In this document: positions 1 through 11,177 of the stretch, piece after piece
How positions within the stretch are numbered: the first letter of the stretch is position 1
Layout: each line of letters begins with the position of its first letter
Origin: Leptobrachium leishanense
Taxonomy: Eukaryota; Chordata; Amphibia; Anura; Megophryidae
Direction: 5' to 3'
NCBI GenBank assembly: GCA_009667805.1
Contig: CM019065.1
Span: forward strand, 18,996,611-19,060,610
Length of the DNA: 64,000 nucleotides
Translations under genes and position numbers: made by a program
The notes under the pieces: model-generated
Database searches by the model: none
Told to the model about the DNA's origin: nothing
The model's input: only the letters and a program-made list of their open reading frames with translations

Positions 1-119
1 GTCTGCTGCAGATACTCCAATAAAGAGTGCAGGTGCTGCTGGATCTCTTGCTTGGCATCTTTCAGTTTTTGTACATGGGCTACTATCACCGCGGGCTCAC
101 AGGGTTTGGACTTCCACAT
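1..119 (-). pseudogene. 5' coding start of an antisense retroelement, partial
   Basis: An open frame on the minus strand starts with ATG at 119-117, three bases inside the LTR-like repeat next to it, and runs off the left edge. The roughly 39 residues are rich in K, Q, E and L and look like a short coiled coil, as seen at the start of Gag-like proteins of Ty3/Gypsy elements. The position directly downstream of a putative LTR is the main support. No diagnostic motif is visible and the rest lies outside the window, so family and integrity cannot be judged. Confidence 0.3.
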
Positions 120-121
120 TT

Positions 122-672
122 TGTCAGGGTTCAGACTGTGCTCGGTGTAGCAAGATGGGGTTGTGAGCCCAGGATGCAGTGATAGAGGCAGGTTTACGAT
201 AACAGAAGAGTGTTTATTGTAAATAAACACGAGGACGGATTATCAGGCAAGGTTCAGACAAGAGAGTGGTCAAAATACAGAAATGGGTCTGGTACACAGG
301 GAGTCTAGATGGGGGGCAGAAGGGGAGCAGGATGGGGGGTACCGGTGTAATGAAGCAGATGAATGTCCAGATAACACATAAGGTCCTAGGAGTCTTGGGT
401 TGAGGAATCAGGTGATTGTCCAGAAGGTTCAGGGAGCTTTGGCACATAGGTTCACAGCCAGGTAACAGCAATGTGGAAGTGCAGGGGAAAGGGTGGGACT
501 CCCTTATATGATGGACCGATTAGGGAAGATGAAGGGCAGGTGAGTCTCCATGGCCAGAACGTTAGAGTCCAGGATGTGAAAAAGTCAATACAGAGTCCGG
601 GAACCTGCAGGGGGCATGCAGGGTTTGGAACAAAAAAGGGCGCCAGGGGGTCAGGGCCACCAGGACCTTACA
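122..672 (-). mobile_element. Putative LTR of an antisense LTR retroelement
   Basis: Read on the minus strand the segment starts TGTAAGG and ends CCTGACA, the inverted TG...CA termini expected of an LTR. On that strand it carries AATAAA-type sequence around 210-230. The distal part resembles, in its CACTGC...CCTGGGCTC wording, the 3' end of the solo LTR at 24181-33132. Coding sequence follows on the gag side (1-119). Only one target flank is inside the window, so no duplication can be checked. Confidence 0.5.
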
Positions 673-2984
673 TCGGGTATATTATAATGGAAAAATTAAA
701 ATGGATGCCTGTAGCCATCTTGTTTTATTGTAAAGTCTTTTCTTTTTCAATTTTCGCCTACTTTTAGAAATGGACAGAGATTTTTTTTAAATAGTTCATG
801 GCTAGGTGAACCAGAAGAGTTATGGGGGTTCTATAAGTGCCAGACATGATGCTATAGACGATAAAATGTCTTTATTTGATATAATGCTGAGCTAAGTGCC
901 AGACATGTCATATTTAAATTTATTGGTTTTTTTTAACAAGTCCTTGAATTAAAGATATTTTTCTTTTTGGGTATAGAAACAAATTTAAAATCTCTATGCA
1001 AGTGTATAAAAATATTCACGAAATATATTTTTATAATCAATATATTCAATAATATTTACAGTAGATAGTAGATGCTCCAATTATTTGTAGAGTATAACTG
1101 GTAAACAGTATAATTACTGAAGAATAGAATTTCTGTTGATTTTAGCTAGAAAGGAATTTAGCTGATAAAGAGTACTCAGTAAAAACTTTGAGAGGAGTAG
1201 AGATATTATTTTAATTTTGACAATCCGAGACGTACTGTCTGGAATAACCATAGTCATTCTTTGTTCAAACCAAGATAGTGGAATTGACCTATGAACCACG
1301 ATAAGAGATATTAAAATTAAACTGTGGAATTAATTTCAAGAGCAACACTGCCCTCTTGAGGCATAGTAAATATTAGATTTATAGAGAAAGTAATATTTAA
1401 ATGAAAGGGGTAGATTTTCAGTGACGTCAAATTGACTATAACTGGATCTGTACTGTTCGTTGCATTCATTCAGGCAGATCATCCCAGGACACGATAATGC
1501 ATTGATTCAGATTGCAGATCATTCCAACACACAATGCATTCAAGATATTACATATCACTTAATTAGGACCACACCAGCTAACTCACATGCATTGATTATC
1601 TGACATTGATAATTTTCACATATTCCAAAAACAATATATTTAAAGGCTGTAACTACAGACCAGATCTTGGACAGGTAATGTATGAAAGCTATTTAAATTA
1701 AGGAATTAATGTAATTATATATATCTGGAGTATTTCTTGCAACAGATAGACTGAGATATCTCAGATTACTGTTAGATCCAGAGTCTTCAAAATATTTCTA
1801 AATCTGCAGATAGAGATATGAAGAAGAATCGGATATAAGGATTTATCCTAAACAAATTGTTGCAAAGTGATATAAAGATATATATATATATATTGAATTT
1901 GGAAGTTACTGAGATTGAAATTAATAAGCAAGGAATTATATAACTACAATATAAAAAGCAGAAGATTAGAAGTTTAATTCTTGATATTAGGGGAGGATTC
2001 ACTAAATAAGTTTTTATTACTTATCATTCTAGAAATAGAATAAGTGATAGCTCATCTTTTGTTGAACCACATAGCATAGAGAGATACATATAGATCTAGT
2101 TTGTTAAACATTGGTTTGCTGGGAAATACATGTTAAATGTTTTTCGTTAAGCAGAAATGTTTATTAACCATTTGTGTATAGTTACTAACTGATAAAGTAA
2201 ATGATATTAATCATATATGCAGTTACTAACAGGAGATACATATATTGGGAAGCTGGTTTTCCATGTGCTGATGGATGTTGTGGTTGTTTATAAATCTTTG
2301 TTTATGAAATTTTTTTGTATACGTAATAAATATATATATGTTTTTATCCGGTTATTGATTATTATATTCTTCAAAGCAAAACACAGACAATTAAAATAAT
2401 TTAGGAGAATTTCTAGGAAATATAAATGATTGATATTTAGATCTCGTATAAGTTTCTTATTGAATATATATCTCGACAGTGTATAAGCATTCGGTCATCT
2501 TGAGGGTGACACACTCCTTCTATCAGCAGAATTACCTTAAAGATATAAGATCAGAGAAGGGGCTCCCATAGCAAAATATCCTCTTAGTGAGAGCACAGTA
2601 TAGCAAATATATATATGGACTCTCACCTAGACTGGAGCCTATTCCGCCATCGGCTCCTGCTTTATTGTACGTGATACTTCTATATTCAAGTGTCTCCCAT
2701 CAGCACTGCAGCCGTTTCATAGCCAAGAGAACCAATTTCACCCTCTAGCACTGTACACTACCAAGGTACACTGGGATTTCACTTTCTTCCCCTATAGCTG
2801 AGAACTCTTTATTACCCTGGACATGAAGACAAGCTTGTTAGCTTCCATTCAAATCACTAGAACCCACTCTGGTGGGTGGAGACTCTAGCCCAACCTCCTC
2901 TGGATTCATCCAGAGAAACACAGGAAGTAAAGGTCTGTTTCTGTTGTGGATTTTGAGCACATGGTCTGTGCACACTATGGGTTC
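673..2984. other. AT-rich stretch with no recognisable gene or element
   Basis: About 2.3 kb of AT-rich sequence with short low-complexity runs, for example TATATATA near 1880 and 2600. Frames are short and broken on both strands. I recognise no coding domain, RNA gene or transposon terminus. Confidence 0.5.
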
Positions 2985-3910
2985 TGTGGGTGCCGGACAA
3001 AATCCCTACAGCCAGGTTCCCGAATGCCAACATCCCAACGTCCAACTTCCAGACATAGCAAGTGCCGGACATACCAACTTCCCTACACGGCCAACTTCCA
3101 GACATCCATAATTCCAGCGGCTAACCCTAATAATAAAACCCCCTAACCCTAGGTTTAAGGAGGTTAGGGCTAGGTTTAGGGGGTTAGGGTTAGGGCTAGG
3201 GCTATGTTTAGGGGGTTAGGGCTATGTTTAGGGGGTTAGGGTTAGGGCTAGGTTTAGGGGTGTTAGTGGGTATGGGCTAGGTTTAGGGGGTTAGGGTTAG
3301 GGCTAGGTTTAGGGGGATTAGGGCTAGGGCTAAATTTAGGGGTTAAGACTAGGTTTAGGGGGGTTAGGGCTAGATTTAGGGGGTTTGGGTTAGGGCTAGG
3401 TTTTGGGGGGTTAGGGTTAGGGCTAGGTTTAGGGGGTTAGGGTTAGGACTAGGTTTACGGGGTTAGGGTTAGGTCTAGGTTTAGGGAGGTTAAGGTTAGA
3501 TATATGGGAGTTAGGGCTAGGTTTAGGGGGTTAGGGTTAGGGGGTTAGGGCTAGGGTTATGGGGTTAGGGCTAGGTTTAGGGGGTTAGGTTTAGGGGGTT
3601 ATGGAGTAGGGTTAGTGTTAGCCACTGGGATTTTGGATGTCTGGAAGTTGGCCATCAGGGAGTGTTCTGTGTAGGGAAGTTGGCCGTGTAGGGAAGTTGG
3701 CCGTCAGGGAGTTGCCTATGTAGGGAAGTTGGCCGTCAGGGAGTTGTCTGTGTAGGGAAGTTGGCCGTGTAGGGAAGTTGGCCATCAGGGAGTTGTCTGT
3801 GTAGGGAAGTTGGCCGTCATGGAGTTGTCTGTGTAGGGAAGTTGGCCATCGGGAATTTGGCATTAGGGAACCTGGTTGTAGGGATTTCGACCCAAACCCG
3901 GGTTCTGTGT
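2985..3910. repeat. Inverted-repeat element enclosing a telomere-like tract
   Basis: The left arm (about 2985-3125) and right arm (about 3608-3910) are inverted copies. Both contain CCCTACA(G/A)CCAGGTTCC, CAACTTCCAGACATCCA and then GGCTAAC leading into the C-rich telomere-like strand. The right arm is longer because a unit built on GTAGGGAAGTTGGCC is tandemly repeated several times (3660-3850). I know no family with this layout; it could be a foldback element or a satellite with an inverted duplication. Confidence 0.65.
3122..3625 (+). repeat. Degenerate interstitial telomere-like repeat
   Basis: About 500 bp built from TTAGGG and variants (GGGCTAGG, GTTTAGGGGG), arranged in loose units of roughly 20-34 bp. 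The first 25 bp are on the CCCTAA strand and the rest on the TTAGGG strand. TTAGGG is the vertebrate telomere repeat; the degeneracy shows this is an internal relic or satellite and not a chromosome end. Confidence 0.85.
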
Positions 3911-4735
3911 ATATCTGGATGGGTAAATGACTGCTTCTTCTTAATCCCTTTTGCATTTAAAAATCGCCTATGTATGCATGTCTTTATTTTCTTGTTAGGG
4001 TCCAGGATTTCGCTTAACTTTTTTATGTTAACTGTTTCATTTATTAAATTGTAATCTCTGGGGTTAGTCTTTATTATTATTAGTATTAATCGTAAAATAT
4101 TTGTTTGCTCCAGACCAGACGATTGTAACACTGTAACTTTATTATTTACTCTTTAACTCGTACTAAAGTAAATTCATTATAACCTTCCATCTGTGTGTCT
4201 CTCTACTTGCATTATTAAGTCCCATGTTATCGGCTGATATACCTTTAACGTACAAATGGTGTAGATGGAGTTATGTATATTTAGCAGATATAATAGCTGC
4301 AGAGGCTTCTCAACCAAACTGTGTTGTAAAGGCTCTGAGTGATCAGATATAATTACTCTGCCTGAATACCAGAAATTGCTTTGTCTTTGGATGCTATTAA
4401 GTGCATTTTGGGTTCTGTGCAATTGTGATTGTGTTACCAACTTTTTGTGGCTGCATGGTTGGGGGCCAACTTGGGACTCACAGAGACCACATGGTCGGTG
4501 GCTATCTGACTCACTGAAGCCACCTGGTTATAACATAGCTGTAGTTGTAGAACCATCAGCACAAATAATTCATCCAAAGCATCGCAACTAAAAAAAAAAG
4601 CGTATCGCACAGGATAATCACCTGAAGCGACATCGAACCAAAACAATGGCTGACCCATTCTCTCTATCTATGGCCAAAGCCACACAGTGAGGGGCAAGTG
4701 ATGAAAAGATACTGTGGGGGGGCAGTTTACAACTC
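3911..4735. other. No recognisable feature
   Basis: Moderately AT-rich unique-looking sequence between the telomere-like element and the 42-bp array. I see no domain, RNA gene or transposon end. Confidence 0.45.
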
Positions 4736-5368
4736 AAAATATCACACAATGGATGCAACCAGTGACACATATAGAGGAAAATAACACACAATGGATGCAA
4801 CCAGTGACACATATAGATCAAAATATTACACAATGGATGCGCCCAGTGACACATATAGAGGGAAATATCACACAATGGATGCAGCCAGTGACACATACAG
4901 AGGAAAATATCACACAATGGATGCACCCAGTGACACATACAGAGGAAAATATCACACAATGGTTGCACCCAGTGACACATATAGAGGAAAATATCACACA
5001 ATGGATACACCCAGTGACACATATAGAGGAAAATATCACACAATGGATGCGCCCAGTGACACATATAAAGGGAAATATCACACAATGGATGCGTCCAGTG
5101 ACACATATAGAGGAAAATATCACAATGGATGCAGCCAGTGACACATACAGAGGAAAATATCACACAATGGATGCACCCAATGACACATATAAAGGAAAAT
5201 ATCACACAATGGATGCACCCAGTGACACATATAGAGGAAAATATCACACAATGGATGCACCCAGTGATACATAGAGGAAAATGTCACACAATGGATGCAG
5301 CCAGTGACACATATAAAGGAAAATATCACACAATGGATGCGCCCAGTGACACATATAGAGGAAAATTT
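4736..5368. repeat. 42-bp minisatellite, about 15 units
   Basis: Tandem units read CACACAATGGATGCACCCAG followed by TGACACATATAGAGGAAAAT and AT. The period is 42 bp (14 codons), which keeps all six frames open over several hundred bases; those frames are not genes. Some units are shortened (near 5118 and 5270). The same unit recurs at 8255-8460. Confidence 0.95.
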
Positions 5369-5699
5369 CCAGGACCGTCTTTAACGCAGGGCAAAAGGGC
5401 CAGTCATTGTTGAGGGGCCCAAGCAGTCACCCCTTGGGCCCGCGTAAACCGTGGATGACCGCCGCCGCTGCTAGCGGAATGCATTAACAGCATTTCGCTA
5501 GCAGCCCCCTCGACTGGCCGGGGTTTTCTTGCGAGCGCCAGCGTGCTCACTCACGCGGCCGCCATCCTGTGAAGTGTGTGACATGGCCTACTACTAGCAA
5601 GGTCTCTCAAGAGCGCATCACAGCCTCCAGAAGCCAGTGGCCACATGGAGCAAAATGCTGGCGCACGGAGGAACACGTGGGTCACCTGATCCTGAGGTC
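5369..5699. other. GC-rich spacer with a short hairpin
   Basis: This spacer separates two minisatellites. It contains a hairpin at 5468-5504 whose 15-bp arms (CTGCTAGCGGAATGC and its complement, one mismatch) enclose a 7-nt loop. No coding feature is recognised. Confidence 0.5.
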
Positions 5700-6037
5700 T
5701 GTGCTGGGTAAGTATAATTCTGGGGGTCTGTGCTGGATACATATTTCTGGAGGTCAGTGCTGGGTACATAGAATTCTGAGGGGCCTGTGCTTGGTACATA
5801 TATTTCTGGGGGGTCTGTGCTGGATTCATATATTTCTGGGGGGTCTGTGCTGGATACATATATTTCTCGGGGCCTATGCTGGATTCATATTTTTCTGGGG
5901 GCCTGTGCTGGATACATATATTTCTGGCGTGGTCTGTGCTGGATACCTATATTTCTGGCGGGGTCTGCGCTGGGTACATATATTTCTGGGGGGTCTGTGC
6001 TGGGTACATATATTTCTGGGGGGTCTCTGCTGGTTAC
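5700..6037. repeat. ~30-bp minisatellite, about 11 units
   Basis: Units read TGTGCTGGATACATATATTT followed by CTGGGGGGTC, with length varying from 30 to 33 bp. hAT copy A begins inside the last unit at 6038. The translated frames are repeat artefacts. Confidence 0.9.
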
Positions 6038-6831
6038 TAGGGATAAGCCGAATGCCCCCGTGTTCGGTTCGATTTCGAACTCGAACAATTTCAAAAGTTC
6101 GAGTTCGATCTCGACCGCGATCCGCACTCAATGTAAGTCAATGGGACCCAAACGTTCGATTTTTAGAGTGCCCTCCAAGAGGGCATATATGCTAGATATT
6201 TGCCATAAAAGGTGTATGGGGGTCTGGGTAGTGCCCTGGTGGACAGGAAACAAGGACAAAAAGTTTTTTAAAAAAAGTTTTTAAAGGAACAGTGAGTTTT
6301 CCATGAAGCAAAGGATAAGAATAAAAACGAAAAATTCCTTCAAATATCGTGCCTAGGAAGTCCCCATAACCTGCCCGTGAAGTGGCGGATTTGTAGGATG
6401 TATAGAAACATTTAAAAACAAAAAATGACATTTCAAATGACGGTAAATGGTTTTCCTTTAATCTATTCATAAACAATTGCTTGGGGCGGCAGCCTGTATG
6501 AAAAGAGGAGACATTTTAGGACACGCATAACAAGTTTAGTGATTTTTTTGGCTAAATTATGTGAAAGTTATGCAGGCTTTGGATGAAAGTAACAATAGGT
6601 GCTTTAAAATTGGGCCTTTAGTATCGGCAATAGTGCCGTCACACCGTAACCCCTCTGTGGTATTGTGGAAGAGTGCAGGTATGAATCTGGTATAGATGTC
6701 AGTGGCAGTGCACCCAAATATTAGGCCTTTGGTGCCAGCTAGTGCCTTCACAATGTATCCCCTCTGAGGTATTGTGGAAGAGTGCAGGGGTGGAGGTTTT
6801 GGTAATGCAGAATAAATCTCTGATCTATTCA

Positions 6832-8008
6832 GTCACGTCAGCATCAGGGGATTGATAGCTGCTGATCCAGGACTGATTCATTTTTATTAGGCTTGTGCAC
6901 CGATTTTTTTTTCGGTTCGATTCGATTCGATTTTTTCGATTCGGCTCGTTTCGACCGATTTCTGTTTCGATTCGGTTCGGCTCGACTCGTTTTTCGTGTA
7001 CATTTTGTTTTCGGAACATCGACCATTTTTCGTATTTTCGTGTCACTTAGCTTGTTTTTTGTATCAACTTTTCGTATTTTCGGAAATTTTCGTTTTTCGG
7101 AATTGTAAATGGTTTCGGAATATCGACCATTTTTCGTATTTTCGTGTCACTTAGCTTGTTTTTTGTATCGACTTTTCGTATTTTCGGAAATTTTCGTTTT
7201 TTCGGAACGTCTGTTCTCCTCATTTCAAAGCAATAAATTTCGATTTGACACATTTCAAGTACATTTGAAAATATTTCGTTTCGGCTCGGAAAACTTTTCG
7301 GATCTGCCATTTTCGGATCTAAAAATCTTCGGACAATCGGCCGCATCCGAAATCACGAATCGGGAAATTTCGTGAAAATTCCGAAATTCCGAAACCCGAA
7401 ACCCACATCCCTAATTTTTATAAATGTCAGCCGGTCTACAGAGTCGGTGGACAGACACACTCTTTTGTCTGTGACAAAACCTCCAGTGGCACTGAAAGTC
7501 CTTTCAGAAAGCACGCTGGATGAGGGGCAACCTAGTAGCTGCATAGCATATTGGCTAACTTCTGGCCAGTGATCCAATCTCAACACCCAGTAAGCCAGTG
7601 GATCATCTGCTGTAAAGGTATCCAGGTCTGCCCTTGCCCCTAGGTAGTCCTGCACCAAATGGTAAAGACGCTGGCAATGGGTGCCTACATTTGATGTCCC
7701 TGGGCGTCGTGGACTAACATTTTTTAAAAAGGCATCAGTCAAGCGGCTCCGGCCTTCACCACTCTTCCTCTGATCATCCGCAGCCTCAGAAGCACCTGTG
7801 TCATCACTTGGTAACCTACCAGTGCCTGGAAAGGTGTTACAGAAGTGTCGCTTTAGAGCGTCCTCAAGTTGTTTCTTCCAGTCCTCCCTCTGTGTGGGCA
7901 GGATGAGCTCTGCAACTTTACCCTTGTATCGTGGATCAAGAAGGGTTGCCAACCAGTAATGATCCCTCTCCTTGATAGCACGAATCCTGGGGTCCTTTAG
8001 CAGGCTAA
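6832..8008 (-). pseudogene. hAT transposase C-terminal fragment (copy A)
   Basis: The minus strand encodes the hAT C-terminal region. It has the LLDPRYKGK segment, then the dimerisation block with YWVLRLDHWPE, LLGCPSSSVLSERTFSATGG and DRLTFIK. The last ~18 codons (6832-6879) are separated from the rest by the 526-bp MITE. The N-terminal BED finger and the catalytic region are absent. It cannot encode an active transposase. Confidence 0.85.
6888..7413. mobile_element. hAT-type MITE nested in hAT copy A
   Basis: A 526-bp element starts TAGGCTTGTGCACCG and ends in the complement of TAGGGATGTGGGTTTCGG. It is flanked by a perfect 8-bp duplication ATTTTTAT (6880-6887 and 7414-7421). Removing it restores the sequence seen in the other hAT copies. 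Inside, a block of about 90 bp rich in TTTTCGTATTTTCGG is present twice (about 7011-7101 and 7113-7203). It carries no coding capacity. Confidence 0.9.
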
Positions 8009-8254
8009 AATTGGGCCTTTAGTGTTGGAAACAGTGCCATCACACCGTAACCCCTCTGTGGTATTGTGGAAGAGTGCAGGGTTAGACCCTGCGGTCCGAT
8101 ATTAAAATTATATGAATCAGGTACAGGCGTCAGTGCACCCAAATATTTTACCTTTGGTGGCAGCAAGTGCCTTCACACCGTAAGTAACCCCTCTGTGGTA
8201 TTGTGGAAGAATGCAGGGTTGGACCCTGTGGCCAAATATTAAAATGATATGAAT
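8009..8254 (-). repeat. Detached hAT 3' repeat units
   Basis: Two units of the ~140-bp tandem repeat that lies 3' of the transposase in copies D and E, in minus orientation, recognisable by GTAACCCCTCTGTGGTATTG. They abut the coding remnant of copy A on one side and the 42-bp minisatellite on the other. Confidence 0.75.
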
Positions 8255-8460
8255 CTGGATGCACCCAGTGACACATATAGAGGAAAATATCACACAATGG
8301 ATGCACCCAGTGACACATATAGAGGAAAATATCACACAATGGATGCACCCAGTGACACATATAGAGGAAAATATCACACAATGGATGCACCCAGTGACAC
8401 GTATAGAGGGAAATATCACACGATGGAAGCGACCAGTGACACATATAGAGTCAAATATTT
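8255..8460. repeat. 42-bp minisatellite, second locus
   Basis: About five units nearly identical to those at 4736-5368 start directly at the end of a hAT 3' repeat unit (after GAATCTGGA). The last unit has diverged. Its frames are artefacts. Confidence 0.93.
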
Positions 8461-8943
8461 TATTAACTAAACATACAAGAGAAAAACAAAACAGATTTAA
8501 GAGATCAGCAACATCAAATAAACACAATACGGGGTTTTGTTGTGCTTCTGGCGCTTTAAAGTCTGAAGTCTGAGAGGATGACCTCTTGTATTTTGACCAG
8601 TTCTGTTGACAAACAGATCACCACACTGAGCTTCTCTATATGAGTTTGCATGATTTTATATAATCAGATTCTTCAGAGCCTCAATCTTCTGATTTTTTCC
8701 CCTGGATGCACCTTCTCATGACCATAAATAACCCTGCATGACCATTACTTGGCTCTCAACGCTTTGTGATGGACTTTGAGCTACATTTATCAGCTGACCA
8801 TAAAACTTACCTATTAATTTAAAATAATCAACTTAGAAATCAATGTTTTTTATGACTCTTATTACAACTAGGGAATGTGCAGACTTATAAACGTGGAGCT
8901 GGAACATTCTGAACCTACAGGTTCAGGATCTTCCACAGGCTCG
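8461..8943. other. No recognisable feature
   Basis: AT-rich sequence without long frames or transposon ends that I can name. Confidence 0.4.
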
Positions 8944-9146
8944 AACAGTACCGGCTGGGTGGAGTAGAGGTAACGTCACTGCTCTAAAACACTGGAGAGA
9001 GACTGTGAAGACACAGGTTCAATCCTGCCTAGAGCACCTCTCCAATAAGTGTCCTTGGGCAAGACACCTAACAGTAAATACTCACCACCCAGGACATACT
9101 TGAAAATGAGAGAAATCTCAATGTATCCTTCCTGCTAAAATCCTTT
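8944..9146 (+). mobile_element. tRNA-derived SINE with a LINE-derived 3' tail
   Basis: The 5' part resembles a tRNA gene. It has an A-box-like TGGAGTAGAGG at 8960-8970 and a B box GGTTCAATCCT at 9016-9026, the internal RNA polymerase III promoter. It is followed by TGTCCTTGGGCAAGACACCT, a core motif frequent in vertebrate SINEs. The last 59 bp (9088-9146) match the 3' end of the LINE at 39413-39471 (minus) with two differences. It does not encode protein; mobilisation would depend on that LINE's reverse transcriptase. Confidence 0.8.
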
Positions 9147-9578
9147 CTCAAAAAAAACCCTGGGATGTCACACATTGCCAGGATTAGCAATGATTGTTGT
9201 AAAAGGCTATAAATATGATGGGCCCTATCCCATACTTTACAGAGGGCAAGCAGGATAATGTGCGCCTGCAGATGCTCTCTTACCGTTTCCATGTTAACGT
9301 CATATTACAGGAATGTGCTATCTAAGGCTCGTGTCAGACGAGCGGAGTGTTCACGTCCATGTTGCCACACATTTGTACGTCCGTGGCAACATAGCATTCT
9401 GACCAATGGAGCCCACACACGAAGTGTGGACGCCTGAGGGACGTGGCAAACGGACGCAGGTTAGGCAAGAACGTAAAACCGCGTAAAACCGTGTGGAGTG
9501 CGTCATGTCTGCAACGTCCACATAGCTTTGTGTGTGAGTGATGGAACGTAGTCAGGCGGACTGCATTTATGCGTCCAG
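9147..9578. other. No recognisable gene
   Basis: The GC-balanced sequence 9310-9570 contains imperfect inverted motifs around GTTGCCACAC and GTGGCAAC. No element is identified. Confidence 0.4.
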
Positions 9579-9840
9579 TAGGGATGGGCTGCCGATTCTA
9601 ATCGGTTCGATGTTCGCATCGAACATCGGCTGTTGGAAAGCTCGCGAACTTCGAACATTTCAGGCCGTTCGCAAAAAGTAAAAAAAATATATATATTTTA
9701 ATTTTTTTTAAAAAAATCTAAAGATAAAGTGATTCTTTACAGCAGAATATTATAAGCAACGGTTTATTAGATATTGAATTAAAATGGGAATATTTTTAAC
9801 ATTGAAGTCTATGGGATAAAACAATCTTGTTGCTAAAACA
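9579..9840. mobile_element. hAT-related terminus, second end not found
   Basis: The segment begins TAGGGATGGGCTGCCG, close to the 5' terminus of hAT copy C, and continues with TTCG-rich subterminal sequence. The stretch 9735-9820 is, in inverse orientation, homologous to 59521-59625 inside another element. No matching second terminus is seen, so the right boundary is approximate. Confidence 0.55.
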
Positions 9841-10247
9841 TCAGGCAGACGAGGCCCTCTAATCATGCACTGTAGAGGGCAGCCCGCCGGGGCCTCCCAA
9901 GGATCCCTTGAGGAGCATGCGGCCACCGGATGACAGAGCTGCGATTGTGCGGGCTAGCTGGCCGGGTGCATGTGGCAGAGAGGTGGCGCAGGGAGGGAGC
10001 CACTGCACCTGCGGCCACGGCAGACCCCCTCCCACAACCAGGATCCAGGGAGCCTCTACTGACTGACCACCAAGCTAAGGTAAGGCGACACATTTCTAAA
10101 AAAAATAAAATCCGAGGACATTTTTAAATGTCCCCAGGAAGATAAAATAAAACTTTTTATTCCTTTCTTTCTATTACTCACCTGATTCCTGGATCAACCA
10201 ACAAGCGCAGCCTCCCGTCTTCCATGCTGTTAGATGCTGCATACACC
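9841..10247. other. No recognisable feature
   Basis: Mixed sequence, GC-rich at 9860-10080. The frames found here lack any familiar domain. Confidence 0.4.
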
Positions 10248-10370
10248 GGCGCGCTGTGTGCAGCTTCTGAGAAGATACGCTATTAGTGTAGAGGCAGCGA
10301 TGAAAAATGCGCAGCCGGCTTCCTCACTACACTAATAGCGTATCTTCTCAGAAGCTGCACACAGTGCGCC
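10248..10370. repeat. Long perfect hairpin
   Basis: Arms 10248-10291 and 10327-10370 are complementary at 43 of 44 positions, enclosing a 35-nt loop. The inner arm reads GAAGATACGCTATTAGTGTA. It could be a small foldback transposon or a hairpin RNA source; the sequence alone does not decide. Confidence 0.85.
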
Positions 10371-10490
10371 AGTTAAAGCTAGCGTCAGACTGTAGAGGTG
10401 CTGCGCGGCAGTGTGAGGAATGATATTCTGCATTAATTCTTCTTCTTACAAATTTGGTTACTTAGCCCATTTGCATTTGGATTGTAATAT

Positions 10491-11177
10491 TGTGACATCC
10501 AGGGTCCCAGGTGGCGATCGGGGGGCCCCCAGACGCATGGTGCTGCCAGCTGGCCAAATGCCAGGAGTTCCGGTTGCACCCGGCACAGCTGTGAGTGATC
10601 AGGGGGCAGTGCGCGGCATGATAACACGGAGCCGCCAGGACCTTTAAATCAGGAGCGAGCGCTTACACCTCGCCTTGCCGTGGAGTTTCATTCCCGCATC
10701 GCTAGCTTACCGAATCAGTTTGTATACTTGTTACTTACCCTGCTTGTTCTGAGGACCCGATCTGTTGCAGGCTTTGCCTGCCATTTGACTATTCTCTCTG
10801 TGTACTCCCTGCCTGTTCTGTTTGCCTCCTGTTGCTACTGGTGTGCGCTGATTCTCACCATATACAGTAGCGCAGTACAAGTGCCTAAACGTTGCTGACC
10901 CGGTTTTGTTATAACAACTACGCTCGCTCTGTGCCCCTGTCTGGTATATTCCGCTGCTTGTTACTGCTGGTGCGCTTCCATCCTGCCATATACTATAGCA
11001 CAGTACAAACATATATTGATCTCAGTCTGTGGTGTATATTGTTGGTGCTGTCTCCCTGGCCTGTGTGGCTGCTAGAGGTTAGGTTTAGTGGCCCTGAGTC
11101 CCGACCATCCTAAGGATCGGAGGGTTAGAGGTCTGTTACCAGGGATCCTACCAGGTCTGTCCTGGGGAATCGTTACA
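10491..11177 (+). mobile_element. Solo LTR with 5-bp target duplication
   Basis: A 687-bp segment starts TGTGAC and ends GTTACA and is flanked on both sides by AATAT (10486-10490 and 11178-11182). There is no internal retroelement sequence, so this is a solo LTR left by recombination between two LTRs. The 5-bp duplication suits Ty3/Gypsy or a related LTR family. The frames in it are incidental. Confidence 0.85.

Larger units (their letters stand above)
6038..8008 (-). mobile_element. hAT copy A, rearranged 3' half
   Basis: The element is in minus orientation. Its 3' terminus is at 6038 (TAGGGATAAGCCG), followed inward by the 3' non-coding region shared with copies D and E, then the transposase C-terminus. 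The coding part stops abruptly at about 8008, where it joins another piece of the same family's 3' repeat region, so the copy is deleted or rearranged. A hAT MITE sits inside it at 6888-7413. Confidence 0.85.

Noticed and set aside
3122..3625. True chromosome end
   Set aside because: The repeats are degenerate and internal, with non-telomeric sequence on both sides.
4618..5413. Frames of 209 and 186 residues on both strands
   Set aside because: A 42-bp minisatellite keeps all frames open; no gene.
4736..8460. CRISPR-like array
   Set aside because: Units are contiguous with no unique spacers, and the sequence is clearly a eukaryotic minisatellite.
8944..9030. Functional tRNA gene
   Set aside because: A- and B-box-like motifs are present but the stems do not form a proper cloverleaf, and the sequence continues into a SINE body and LINE tail.
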